Shown: positions 24,051 to 32,543 of the stretch, piece by piece
Layout: each line of letters starts with the position of its first letter
How positions within the stretch are numbered: the first letter of the stretch is position 1
Source: Pseudomonadota bacterium
GTDB lineage: Bacteria > Pseudomonadota > Alphaproteobacteria > Sphingomonadales > Sphingomonadaceae
Reading direction: 5' to 3'
Length of the DNA stretch: 64,000 nucleotides
Assembly: GCA_039818985.1 (NCBI GenBank)
Contig: JBCBSU010000001.1
Span: forward strand, 460,367 to 524,366
Made by a program: the position numbers and the translations under genes
The notes under the pieces: model-generated
Seen by the model: the letters and a program-made list of their open reading frames with translations, nothing else
Database searches by the model: none
Told to the model about the DNA's origin: nothing

Positions 24051-26822
24051 ATGGCAGGCGGTGCGTCTGAAATTGCGCAGCAGGTAATCGACCGGGCCGC
24101 CGCGCATGCGCCGTTTCTGCGCCGCATGATGCAGAGCCGTCCGGATCTGATCACGACTATCGGTGAGACTGGGCTGGATAAGGCGATACAAGCAGCGTTG
24201 GCGCTGGAGCCTGCTGGATTGTCTTCTGGTGAAGTCGACTCGCTGGCTATGCCTCGTCGGTTGCGATTGGCACGCGGCGACGTGATGCTGGCATTGGCGC
24301 TGGGTGATCTCGCTGAGCTGCTGTCTTTTCAGCAGGTCAGCCGGGCGCTGTCGCACTTTGCCGATCGCTGTCTCGAAGCGGCGCTGACCAGCATTTTTGC
24401 GCGGCGCTATGATTGTGCGCCAACCGGTTTTGCGGTGATTGCGCTGGGCAAGCTGGGCGGGCACGAGCTCAACTATTCGAGTGATATCGATCCGATCTTC
24501 CTCTTCGACCCGGAAACCATACCGTCCCGCCGCAAGGAGACGCCGCATGATGCGGCGCAGCGTGTCGGGCGCGAGCTGATCGCGATGCTCTCCGAGCGTG
24601 ATGGCGATGGCCATGTGTTCCGTGTCGATATGCGGCTGCGGCCGGAATCGGAGGTCAGCCCCATGGTGCTACCAATCCGCAGTGCCATCAGCCATTATGA
24701 ATCACGGGCGCTGACCTGGGAACGGGCGGCGTTTATCCGGGCACGGCCTGCAGCAGGGGATGCCGGACTCGGTGCGTATTTTCTGGGCGAAATCGGGCCA
24801 TTTGTCTGGCGCCGGAGCCTCGATTTCGGCACCATTGATGCCATTGCCGAGCTGACACGGCGTATCCGTGCCCACCATCAGGGGCCAGACGAACCGACAC
24901 CCGGCTTCGATCTCAAACGCGGGCGTGGCGGCATAAGGGAAATCGAATTTTACGCCCAGTCGCAACAACTCGTTCATGGCGGACGAAATCCCAATATTCG
25001 CTCTGGCAATACGCTGGATGCGCTATCGGCGCTGGCAGCGGAGCAGATCATCCCGGCCGACCAGGCCGCCGATCTGTCGCGAGGTTATATCACGCTGCGC
25101 ACCATCGAGCACCGGCTGCAGATGGTCGAGGATCGTCAGACCCATGAGCTGCCCGAAGATGGCACGGCGCTGGACAATGTCGCCCGGCTGCATGGGCTTG
25201 CCGATAGTGCGGCGCTGTTGGAACTGCTCCATCCGGTCTGTGCCACTGCCAGCCATTATTATGACGCGCTGCTGATACGGCAGGGCGGGCCAGACCAGGC
25301 CGCTGCCGGTGACAGGGATGATGGCGCATTATTGCTTGCCGATGAGGAACCGCTGCTGATCGCACAGCTCGGAAAACTGGGTTTTTCCGATGTTGCCGCG
25401 ATTGCCGCACGCATTGCCGACTGGCGCGCGGGTCAGGTGCGGGCGCTACGCACACCGCAAAGCCGCGCTGCCTTTGAGCAGCAGATCGGCGCGCTTTTTG
25501 CGTCAATCCGGCGCCATGCCGGTGATGTCGGTGCGATCAACCGTCTCGATGCCATGCTCCGCCAATTGCCCAGCGTGCTCGACCTGTTCAACCTGCTGGC
25601 GGCCCGCCCGGCGTTGATCGGCATATTGGCGCGGCTTTTATGCCATGCTCCCGCGCTCTCCAAGGCGCTGGCAATGCGCGCCAGCCTGCTCGACGGCATT
25701 GTCGATGCCAGCATATTCGACCGGCAGAGCGATCTTGATGCCATCATAGTCGAGCTGGAACGGCGCAGCAGCGCCGATGATCTGGGGCTGATGCTCGAAC
25801 GTGTGGCGACCGATATAGCGGAGCGACGCTTTGCCATCGGTGTGCAGCTTATCGAGGGACGCACTGATCCGCTCGACGCAGCGCACGATTACAGCCGCAT
25901 TGCCGAAGCGGCGATTGCCATAGTGACGGACAAGGTAACGGAGGAGTTCAGGCAGCAGCACGGCGAATTGCCTGGCGGCGAGCTGCTGATATTGGCCATG
26001 GGGCGGCTGGGCGGCGAGGCGCTGACCCACGCCTCGGACCTTGATCTGGTGTACCTCTTTACCGGTCCGCATGACGCGCGTTCCAACGGGTCGAAATCGC
26101 TGAGCGCCACACAATATTTCAACCGTCTGGCCCAGCGGGTGAGTGCCGGCCTGTCGCTGCCGACAGCAACCGGTGCTCTCTATGAGGTGGATACCCGGCT
26201 CAGGCCATCGGGGATGCAGGGCCTGCTCGCGGCCTCGGTCGAGAGCTTCTGGGATTATCAGCGCAACAAGGCCTGGACCTGGGAGCATATGGCGCTGTGC
26301 CGTGCCCGCCCGGTTTACGGGTCAAGAACAGCGCGCAATGGTCTTTCGCACGGCATCGCCGGTTTGCTGGGCAGCGGCCGTGTGGCCGAGGCCATCGTCA
26401 AGGATGCTCTGGCGATGCGCGGAGATATGGCCAGGGCCAAACCACCCAAAGGGCCGTGGGATGCCAAGCTTGCCAGCGGCGCGCTGGTGGATCTGGAATT
26501 CTGCATCCACACGCAGCAGCTCGTGCATGGCGAGGGCCTGTGCCCGCATCTCGGCGACGCACTGAAGATTCTGGTCGACCATAAGCTGCTGTCAGCCGAT
26601 CTGACCGAGGCGCATAATTTCCTTACCCGCTTGCTGGTGATGTCGCGTCTGGTCACGCCGGTGGAAAACAGCCCTGCCATTGCCTCACGGCCTTTGGTGG
26701 CGCTGGCCTGTGGTCTGGCAAGCTGGGATGAGGTGATCGATCATTATCGCCGATATACGGATATTGTCCGCCAGACGCGCATTGCGATATTGGGCACGAT
26801 ACCCACATTGGACGGCATCTAG
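24051..26822 (+). CDS. glnE: Bifunctional glutamine synthetase adenylyltransferase/deadenylase
   Basis: A 923-residue protein with the duplicated nucleotidyltransferase architecture of GlnE. The N-terminal half has ALGKLGGHELNYSSDIDPIFLF, the C-terminal half AMGRLGGEALTHASDLDLVYLF; each is followed by further conserved blocks (DMRLRPES and DTRLRPSG) and a GlnD-UR_UTase-like helical domain. It controls glutamine synthetase by adding or phosphorolytically removing AMP, under PII (GlnB) control. The start MAGGASEIAQ lies four bases after the sigma-factor stop, so the two genes are likely co-transcribed. Confidence 0.95.
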   Translation: MAGGASEIAQQVIDRAAAHAPFLRRMMQSRPDLITTIGETGLDKAIQAALALEPAGLSSGEVDSLAMPRRLRLARGDVMLALALGDLAELLSFQQVSRALSHFADRCLEAALTSIFARRYDCAPTGFAVIALGKLGGHELNYSSDIDPIFLFDPETIPSRRKETPHDAAQRVGRELIAMLSERDGDGHVFRVDMRLRPESEVSPMVLPIRSAISHYESRALTWERAAFIRARPAAGDAGLGAYFLGEIGPFVWRRSLDFGTIDAIAELTRRIRAHHQGPDEPTPGFDLKRGRGGIREIEFYAQSQQLVHGGRNPNIRSGNTLDALSALAAEQIIPADQAADLSRGYITLRTIEHRLQMVEDRQTHELPEDGTALDNVARLHGLADSAALLELLHPVCATASHYYDALLIRQGGPDQAAAGDRDDGALLLADEEPLLIAQLGKLGFSDVAAIAARIADWRAGQVRALRTPQSRAAFEQQIGALFASIRRHAGDVGAINRLDAMLRQLPSVLDLFNLLAARPALIGILARLLCHAPALSKALAMRASLLDGIVDASIFDRQSDLDAIIVELERRSSADDLGLMLERVATDIAERRFAIGVQLIEGRTDPLDAAHDYSRIAEAAIAIVTDKVTEEFRQQHGELPGGELLILAMGRLGGEALTHASDLDLVYLFTGPHDARSNGSKSLSATQYFNRLAQRVSAGLSLPTATGALYEVDTRLRPSGMQGLLAASVESFWDYQRNKAWTWEHMALCRARPVYGSRTARNGLSHGIAGLLGSGRVAEAIVKDALAMRGDMARAKPPKGPWDAKLASGALVDLEFCIHTQQLVHGEGLCPHLGDALKILVDHKLLSADLTEAHNFLTRLLVMSRLVTPVENSPAIASRPLVALACGLASWDEVIDHYRRYTDIVRQTRIAILGTIPTLDGI

Positions 26823-26840
26823 GTTTTGAGGGAGCAGAAT

Positions 26841-27314
26841 ATGAGCGAAGAGCAGGTAGGACAGGCAGTTCCGGATGTGACGATGATACGACCCGATGGG
26901 TCCGAAGTGTCGGCATCGGATTACAAGGGCAGGCCCTGGGTGCTGTATTTCTACCCCAAGGACGATACACCCGGTTGCACCAAGGAAGCGTTGCAATTTA
27001 CCGAACTGAAGCCTGACTTCGACAAGCTGGGTGTAAGCATTCTGGGCGTTTCCAAGGACCCGCCAAAAAAGCATGTGAAATTCATCGACAAGCACGATCT
27101 CGCCATTGATCTGGCTTCGGACGAGGAAGTTGAAATGGCTGAGGCCATGGGCGTGTGGGTCGAGAAGAGCATGTATGGCAAAACCTATATGGGGCTGGAG
27201 CGTTCCACCTTCCTGATCGATGCCGAGGGCAAGATCGCCACGGCCTGGCGCAAGGTGAAGGTCAAGGAACATGGCGCCGCTGTTCTGGAAGCCGCGCGCG
27301 AACTGGTTGGCTGA
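26841..27314 (+). CDS. bcp: Thioredoxin-dependent thiol peroxidase (Bcp/PrxQ family)
   Basis: A 157-residue peroxiredoxin. The peroxidatic Cys lies in FYPKDDTPGCTKEALQF, and the fold continues as GVSKDPPKKHVKF and RSTFLIDAEGKI. The position five residues after the peroxidatic Cys, where many Bcp proteins have a resolving Cys, is not Cys here, so a one-Cys mechanism or an outside thiol is likely. The ATG at 26841 follows GAGGGAGCAGAAT. It lies 18 bases after glnE. Confidence 0.92.
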   Translation: MSEEQVGQAVPDVTMIRPDGSEVSASDYKGRPWVLYFYPKDDTPGCTKEALQFTELKPDFDKLGVSILGVSKDPPKKHVKFIDKHDLAIDLASDEEVEMAEAMGVWVEKSMYGKTYMGLERSTFLIDAEGKIATAWRKVKVKEHGAAVLEAARELVG

Positions 27315-27325
27315 GGCGCATAAGA

Positions 27326-28120
27326 ATGCAATCGGTTGGTGAAGCCTGTCGCGCAGTGCTGACGGCTGCCGATCCGCGTGACAAGGTAATGGCGGCGCGT
27401 TTTGTCGCACGGCAATGGCGGCTGGGGCGGCTGGAACATGATTGCAGTGTCGCCATGCCCGACCATCCGGCGCGCCCGGAGCGACCCGAATTGCTGCCGC
27501 CCAACCATATGCCCAAGCGCGGCAAAGCCGGGTCGGAGCGCGGGCGCATCGCGCTGCTGCACGCGCTGGCGCATATTGAATTCTCGGCCATCGATCTGGC
27601 CTTTGACCTGGTCGGACGTTTCAGTGGCGATTTCCCCACTGGCTTTGTCGACGACTGGATGCGGGTTGGTGCCGATGAGGCGATGCATTTCGCGTTGCTC
27701 GACCGACGGTTGCAGCAAATGGGCAGCCATTATGGTGCCCTGCCGGCGCATGATGGCCTGTGGGAGGCAGCCTTTACCACCCGCCACGACGTTCAGGCCC
27801 GGCTGGCCGTGGTGCCGATGGTGCTCGAGGCGCGCGGCCTGGACATCACACCGACAACCGTTGAACGATTCGAAAAACAGGGTGATCATATCTCGGCCCG
27901 CATTTTGAATCGCATCTATCACGATGAAATACGGCATGTTTTGGCCGGAACGCGGTGGTTTGAATATGGCTGTCAAGCACAAAATCTTGATCCCGCGACA
28001 TGCTGGCGGGAACTGCTTTCTGTCTACTTTCGCGGGGCTTTGAAGCCACCATTCAACGACTCAGCGCGCGAGGCAGCCGGTTTAACGCGAGAATATTACG
28101 CACCCCTTGCGCAATCGTGA
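27326..28120 (+). CDS. DUF455 family ferritin-like protein
   Basis: A 264-residue protein of the DUF455 family. It has PPNHMPKRGKAGSERGRIALLHALAHIEFSAIDLAFDL and, later, DEAMHFALLDRRLQQMGSHYGALPAHDGLWEA, with regularly spaced Glu and His (HIEF, EAMHF, HDEIRHV) that would form a di-iron site in a four-helix bundle. These proteins are probable hydroxylases or rubrerythrin relatives; the substrate is unknown. The start at 27326 lies 11 bases after bcp; a longer overlapping frame is a shadow. Confidence 0.88.
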   Translation: MQSVGEACRAVLTAADPRDKVMAARFVARQWRLGRLEHDCSVAMPDHPARPERPELLPPNHMPKRGKAGSERGRIALLHALAHIEFSAIDLAFDLVGRFSGDFPTGFVDDWMRVGADEAMHFALLDRRLQQMGSHYGALPAHDGLWEAAFTTRHDVQARLAVVPMVLEARGLDITPTTVERFEKQGDHISARILNRIYHDEIRHVLAGTRWFEYGCQAQNLDPATCWRELLSVYFRGALKPPFNDSAREAAGLTREYYAPLAQS

Positions 28121-28236
28121 AATATAATTTTACGTCTCATTCCAGATTACGGCCATGATCATAAATGGTTTCTTGATCGTAATATTTTAAGTCGCAGAGC
28201 TGAAAACGCAGAGCCGAGAACAGAGCACGGGGTCGC

Positions 28237-28962
28237 ATGACAAAAACATCCAGCCGGATCATTGCATTTTTCAAGAGCATGAGCGCCATGCTCGGCGTTG
28301 CGACGCTCGTCGCTGCCGGTCCTGCCCTGGCCAACAGCTCTTCGGCACCGGCCGTTACCGATATTGCCGGCCACGTCGATGCCGATGAAGACGTTACTCC
28401 ACTCGGCACCGCCGACAGCGACTTTCGCCAGCTCTTCGCATCCTGGCGCGACAGCAGCGATGGTGACATCGGCTCGGTTGCCATTCCGTCGCGGCTCCCG
28501 GTAGACAATTTCCGCATCAGCAGCCGTTATGGCTATCGTGAGGACCCGTTCCGTGGCCGCCGTGCCCGTCACAAGGGCATCGACATGGCTGCTCCGATTG
28601 GCACGCCGATTTATGCCACCGCAGACGGTGTCGTTGGCCGCGCCCAATGGGTTAGTGGCTATGGCAAATATATCGAAATCGAGCATGGTGGCGGCATCCA
28701 GACTCGCTATGGTCACATGTCGCGCCTCAACGTTGCCGCCAACCAGAAGGTCAAGCGCGGCGACCTGATCGGTTTTATGGGTTCGACCGGTCGTTCCACC
28801 GGCAGTCACCTGCATTATGAAGTACGCATTGGTGGCGAGCCGGTCAATCCGGAGCCGTTCTTGCGTTCGTCCGATTATCTTATTGCCATGCAGGGCCGAC
28901 TCAATAATGGCCTGGGCGGCCCGGAAACCGGTGACGAAAGCGCAGAGACCAGCGGAGACTGA
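28237..28962 (+). CDS. M23 family metallopeptidase (LytM-like)
   Basis: A 241-residue exported protein. A signal-like hydrophobic run (MSAMLGVATLVAAGPALA) starts after a basic head. The LytM domain covers about residues 85-210: RHKGIDMAAP (HxxxD zinc motif), GRAQWVSGYGKYIEIEHGGGIQTRYGHM and SHLHYEV (HxH). All zinc ligands are present, so it could be an active peptidoglycan endopeptidase. No coiled-coil region typical of EnvC-like activators is seen. A rho-independent terminator follows it. Confidence 0.92.
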   Translation: MTKTSSRIIAFFKSMSAMLGVATLVAAGPALANSSSAPAVTDIAGHVDADEDVTPLGTADSDFRQLFASWRDSSDGDIGSVAIPSRLPVDNFRISSRYGYREDPFRGRRARHKGIDMAAPIGTPIYATADGVVGRAQWVSGYGKYIEIEHGGGIQTRYGHMSRLNVAANQKVKRGDLIGFMGSTGRSTGSHLHYEVRIGGEPVNPEPFLRSSDYLIAMQGRLNNGLGGPETGDESAETSGD

Positions 28963-28993
28963 GTCGCCAACCACATTGCTATTCGGGAAATCA

Positions 28994-29014
28994 GGGGGCT
29001 TCGGCCCCTTTTTT
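28994..29014 (+). terminator. Rho-independent terminator after the M23 peptidase gene
   Basis: GGGGC, the stable tetraloop TTCG, GCCCC and then six T residues. It is 30 bases past the M23 stop codon. Confidence 0.9.
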
Positions 29015-29069
29015 CATGGTTATCGGTCCGGCCTATGCCGTCACGGGGACAGGCGCATAATGGCATTGA

Positions 29070-29087
29070 TTTAATCGCGTGATTAAA
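29070..29087. promoter_or_regulatory. Candidate operator TTTAATC-N4-GATTAAA, copy 1
   Basis: A perfect 7-base inverted repeat with a GCGT centre, 68 bases before the acyl-CoA synthetase start. The same palindrome with centre GTTC lies before the thiolase gene at 38119-38136. Size and symmetry suit a TetR-family dimer; the TetR gene at 41214 is the obvious candidate regulator. Confidence 0.65.
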
Positions 29088-29155
29088 CAATGATTGCAGC
29101 ATAACAATATAGATGAGAATCGGCACCATAAGCCGGACATATATGGGAGACGCAA

Positions 29156-30691
29156 ATGCATCCTTCGGTGCATGCCGATGCGCAGGGTGACAAGCCGGCG
29201 CTGATCATGGCGGGTAGCGGCGAGACTGTGACCTATAGCCAGCTTGACCGCCGGTCCAACCGGGTGGCGCATCTGTTCCGTTCGCGCGGACTGGAGATTG
29301 GCGACACCATTGCCATCTGCATGGAGAATCAGGCGCATTATTTCGATATTGTCTGGGGCGCGCAGCGATCGGGGCTGGTCTATGTCGCCATTTCGAACCG
29401 CCTCACAGCACCGGAGATCGCCTATATCCTGGAAGACAGTGGCGCCAGGCTGCTGGTGACCTCGACGGCCATAGGGCCTGTGCTCGATGAGGTGAAGCAG
29501 CTCGCGCCCGATGTCGAGCAGCTGATATTCGGAGCGGAGGGCGATGGCGAAGCCGATGCGGTGTTCCGTACCATGCCCGATGTGCCGATTGCCGATGAAC
29601 GCGCCGGTATGGACATGCTCTATTCCTCAGGGACTACCGGACGGCCCAAGGGTATCCGTCTGCCGCTGCCCGAAGACCCTGCCATCGCCGGGACCAATGC
29701 GTTGGTCATGCTCGCTATCGGTGCCTTCGGGCTGAGCGGGGACAGTGTTTATCTGTCGCCGGCGCCGCTTTATCATGCGGCACCGCTGCGCTGGTGTATG
29801 ACAATCCACAAGCTGGGCGGAACGGTCGTGGTGATGGAGAAGTTCGACCCTGAAGAGGCATTGCAGCTGATCGAGAAATATCAGGTAACCGACAGCCAGT
29901 GGGTGCCGACACATTTTGTCCGCATGCTCAAGCTGCCCGAAGACGTGCGCGGCAAATATGACGTCTCGACGATGCGTTGTGCGGTGCATGCCGCTGCGCC
30001 CTGTCCGGTGCCGATCAAGCAGGCGATGATCGACTGGTGGGGGCCGGTTCTCTATGAATATTATGCGGGTACCGAGGGCAATGGCTTTACCTTTCTCAAC
30101 AGCGAGGACTGGCTGGCGCATAAGGGCTCGGTCGGCAAGTCGCTGCTCGGTACCATCCGCATTTGCGATGAAGAAGGCGATGAAGTCCCGGTCGGCGAGG
30201 AGGGACAGATATTCTTCGAAGGCGGTGGTGCCTTCAAATACCATAACGACCCGGAAAAGACGAAGAGCGCGGCCAACAAGCACGGCTGGACCTCACTCGG
30301 CGATGTCGGAAAGGTTGATGAGGAGGGCTATCTCTATCTCACTGACCGCAAGAGCTTCATGATCATTTCCGGCGGGGTGAATATCTATCCGCAGGAAATC
30401 GAGAATCTGCTGGTGACGCATGACAAGGTTGCCGATGCCGCGGTGATCGGCGCGCCCGATCCGGACTTTGGCGAAAAGGTGGTCGCCGTGGTGCAACCAC
30501 TCAATCCGGCGCATGCCGGGGATGCGCTGGCTAATGAATTGCACGCCTTTATGGCGGAGAGTCTGTCGCGGGTGAAAATGCCCAAGCAGATCGATTTCCG
30601 AGAGGAACTGCCGCGCCATGCCACTGGCAAGCTCTACAAGCGGCTGCTGCGCGATGAATATTGGGGCAAGACGGACAGCCGCATCGTATGA
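29156..30691 (+). CDS. Acyl-CoA synthetase (AMP-forming, AMP-binding family)
   Basis: A 511-residue adenylating enzyme. The P-loop-like A3 motif is YSSGTTGRPKGIRL, the A5 region YEYYAGTEGNGF, A8 region TDRKSFMIISGGVNIYPQEIE and the catalytic Lys region LPRHATGKLYKRLL. It activates a carboxylic acid to its CoA thioester. It begins a run of four genes with overlapping or close starts (synthetase, GNAT, P450, aldehyde dehydrogenase), consistent with degradation of a hydrophobic compound. The upstream palindrome at 29070-29087 suggests TetR control. Confidence 0.9.
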   Translation: MHPSVHADAQGDKPALIMAGSGETVTYSQLDRRSNRVAHLFRSRGLEIGDTIAICMENQAHYFDIVWGAQRSGLVYVAISNRLTAPEIAYILEDSGARLLVTSTAIGPVLDEVKQLAPDVEQLIFGAEGDGEADAVFRTMPDVPIADERAGMDMLYSSGTTGRPKGIRLPLPEDPAIAGTNALVMLAIGAFGLSGDSVYLSPAPLYHAAPLRWCMTIHKLGGTVVVMEKFDPEEALQLIEKYQVTDSQWVPTHFVRMLKLPEDVRGKYDVSTMRCAVHAAAPCPVPIKQAMIDWWGPVLYEYYAGTEGNGFTFLNSEDWLAHKGSVGKSLLGTIRICDEEGDEVPVGEEGQIFFEGGGAFKYHNDPEKTKSAANKHGWTSLGDVGKVDEEGYLYLTDRKSFMIISGGVNIYPQEIENLLVTHDKVADAAVIGAPDPDFGEKVVAVVQPLNPAHAGDALANELHAFMAESLSRVKMPKQIDFREELPRHATGKLYKRLLRDEYWGKTDSRIV

Positions 30692-31233
30692 GCGGGCTGG
30701 CGGCCATTGACCTCGCCATTCGCCCCGAACAGCCGGGCGACAAAGCCGCCATATATGATCTTACGCAACGGGCCTTTGCCACCATGCCCTATGCCGATGG
30801 CAATGAGCAGGATCTGGTCGATGCCCTGCGTGATGGGGGAGCACTGGCTCTGTCGCTGGTTGCCGAGCAGTCGGGTCAGCTGGTCGGGCATGTCGCCTTC
30901 TCGCCAGCCATTGCCGCTGACGGCAGTGGTGGCTGGTATGCGCTGGGGCCGGTCTCGGTTACGCCTCCGTTGCAGAATCAAGGCATTGGCAGCCGTCTGA
31001 TCAACCGGGGATTGGACATATTGCGCAGCCGCGATGCTGCCGGTTGTGTGTTGGTAGGTGCACCCGAATATTACCGGCGTTTTGGTTTTGCGCCGGCACC
31101 CGAAAACTGTCCCGAGCAGGAGCCTGCAGAATATTATCAGCTGCGGCCCATGGGCCGTTCGGCGCCTCAGGGGATTATCGACTTTCACCCGCTATTCTAC
31201 GCCGGACAAGGCGGGGAAGGAGAAGCATCATGA
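30688..31233 (+). CDS. GNAT family N-acetyltransferase
   Basis: A 181-residue acetyltransferase of the YhbS-like type. The acetyl-CoA-binding motif A is LGPVSVTPPLQNQGIGSRLINRGLDIL (Q-x-x-G-I/G), followed by LVGAPEYYRRFGF. Its ATG overlaps the synthetase stop (ATGA), and its own stop overlaps the P450 start, so it is coupled on both sides. What it acetylates, and why it sits in a catabolic operon, is not evident. Confidence 0.87.
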   Translation: MSGLAAIDLAIRPEQPGDKAAIYDLTQRAFATMPYADGNEQDLVDALRDGGALALSLVAEQSGQLVGHVAFSPAIAADGSGGWYALGPVSVTPPLQNQGIGSRLINRGLDILRSRDAAGCVLVGAPEYYRRFGFAPAPENCPEQEPAEYYQLRPMGRSAPQGIIDFHPLFYAGQGGEGEAS

Positions 31234-32522
31234 CCGCCAGTGGACCTACCATTCCAGAAGAACATGCCGAGGCGGTGCTGCTGCCTGAAACCTATGCCGA
31301 TTGGGGCAGTGCGCTCGATCATTTCGACTGGCTGCGCGAAAACATGCCGGTGGGACGGGTGGTCGCCAGCGATAACAGTTTCGATCCGTTCTGGCTGGTC
31401 ACACGCTATGATGATGTGATGCGTATCTCCAAGGACAATGCCGGATTTCTCAACAATCCGCGTCCCGTGGTGTTTGCCAGCAAGAAGATGACCGAATTTT
31501 CGCGCAAGGCTACGGGCAGCAACATGCTGGTCGACTCGCTGGTGGTGTTCGACGCGCCGGTCCACATGAAATACCGCAAGCTGACCCAGCAATGGTTCAT
31601 GCCCAAAAATCTCGGCACGCTGGAGGCCGAGATCACCGCCCTGGCCAAAAGGACGGTGGACAGGCTGGTCGAAAAGGGCCCCGAAGTCGATTTCGTCAAA
31701 CAGGTTGCCGCGCCCTACCCGCTGCATGTGGTGATGCAGATATTGGGTGTGCCGGAAGAGGATGAAGAACGGATGCTGTTCCTCACCCAGCAGATGTTCG
31801 GCGGCCAGGATGAGGATTTGTCGGGCAGCGGCATGGCCAATATGACCGAGGAGCAGATTATCCAGATCGTCTCCGGATCGGTCACCGCGTTTGAAGCCTA
31901 TTTTGCTCAGGTCACCGCCGCAAAGCGCGCCAATCCGACCGATGATGTCGCCAGCGTGATTGCCAATGCCAAAGTCGATGGCGAGCCGCTGGGCGACCGC
32001 GAAATGGCGGGCTATTACATCATCGTCGCCACCGCCGGGCATGACACCACTTCCGCCTCGACCGCCGGTGCGATGCAGGCCTTGGCCCAAGATCCGGAGC
32101 AATGGGCGCGGGTGAGGGAAGACCGGTCGCTGCTTCCCGGCATTGTCGAAGAGGCGATCCGCTGGACCACGCCGGTGCAGCACTTCATGCGCACGGCAGC
32201 AGAGGATTGCGAGATTGGCGGTGTTCCCATTGCCAAGGGCGACTGGCTGATGATCAACTATGTTGCCGCCAATCACGACCCGGCGGTTTTCGACGATCCG
32301 CGCAGTTTCGATGCGGCACGCTCACCCAATCGCCATCTCGCCTTTGGCGCCGGTGCGCATCAGTGTCTCGGCCTGCATCTGGCCAGGCTGGAGATGCGGA
32401 TATTGTTTAACGAATTGCTCGACCGTATAGAGACTCTGGAACTGGCGGGTAAACCGCAACGGGCCAAGTCGATCTTTGTCGGTGGCCTGAAGACATTACC
32501 GCTCAAAATTACCGCAAGCTGA
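31230..32522 (+). CDS. Cytochrome P450
   Basis: A 430-residue soluble bacterial P450. The I-helix oxygen-binding motif is AGHDTTS (about 269-275), the ExxR is EEAIR (308-311) and the haem loop is FGAGAHQCLG with Cys about 379. No membrane anchor is present, as expected. It needs ferredoxin and reductase partners, and none is encoded in this window. It overlaps the GNAT gene by four bases. Its companions, an acyl-CoA synthetase and an aldehyde dehydrogenase, suit hydroxylation followed by oxidation and activation of an alkyl or terpenoid-like compound (inference). Confidence 0.95.
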   Translation: MTASGPTIPEEHAEAVLLPETYADWGSALDHFDWLRENMPVGRVVASDNSFDPFWLVTRYDDVMRISKDNAGFLNNPRPVVFASKKMTEFSRKATGSNMLVDSLVVFDAPVHMKYRKLTQQWFMPKNLGTLEAEITALAKRTVDRLVEKGPEVDFVKQVAAPYPLHVVMQILGVPEEDEERMLFLTQQMFGGQDEDLSGSGMANMTEEQIIQIVSGSVTAFEAYFAQVTAAKRANPTDDVASVIANAKVDGEPLGDREMAGYYIIVATAGHDTTSASTAGAMQALAQDPEQWARVREDRSLLPGIVEEAIRWTTPVQHFMRTAAEDCEIGGVPIAKGDWLMINYVAANHDPAVFDDPRSFDAARSPNRHLAFGAGAHQCLGLHLARLEMRILFNELLDRIETLELAGKPQRAKSIFVGGLKTLPLKITAS

Positions 32523-32543
32523 AATTCCCCAAGGAGAGAGACA

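Noticed and set aside
31197-32276. 359-codon open frame on the minus strand, His-rich
   Set aside because: Antisense to the cytochrome P450 gene; the His-richness is a codon artefact.
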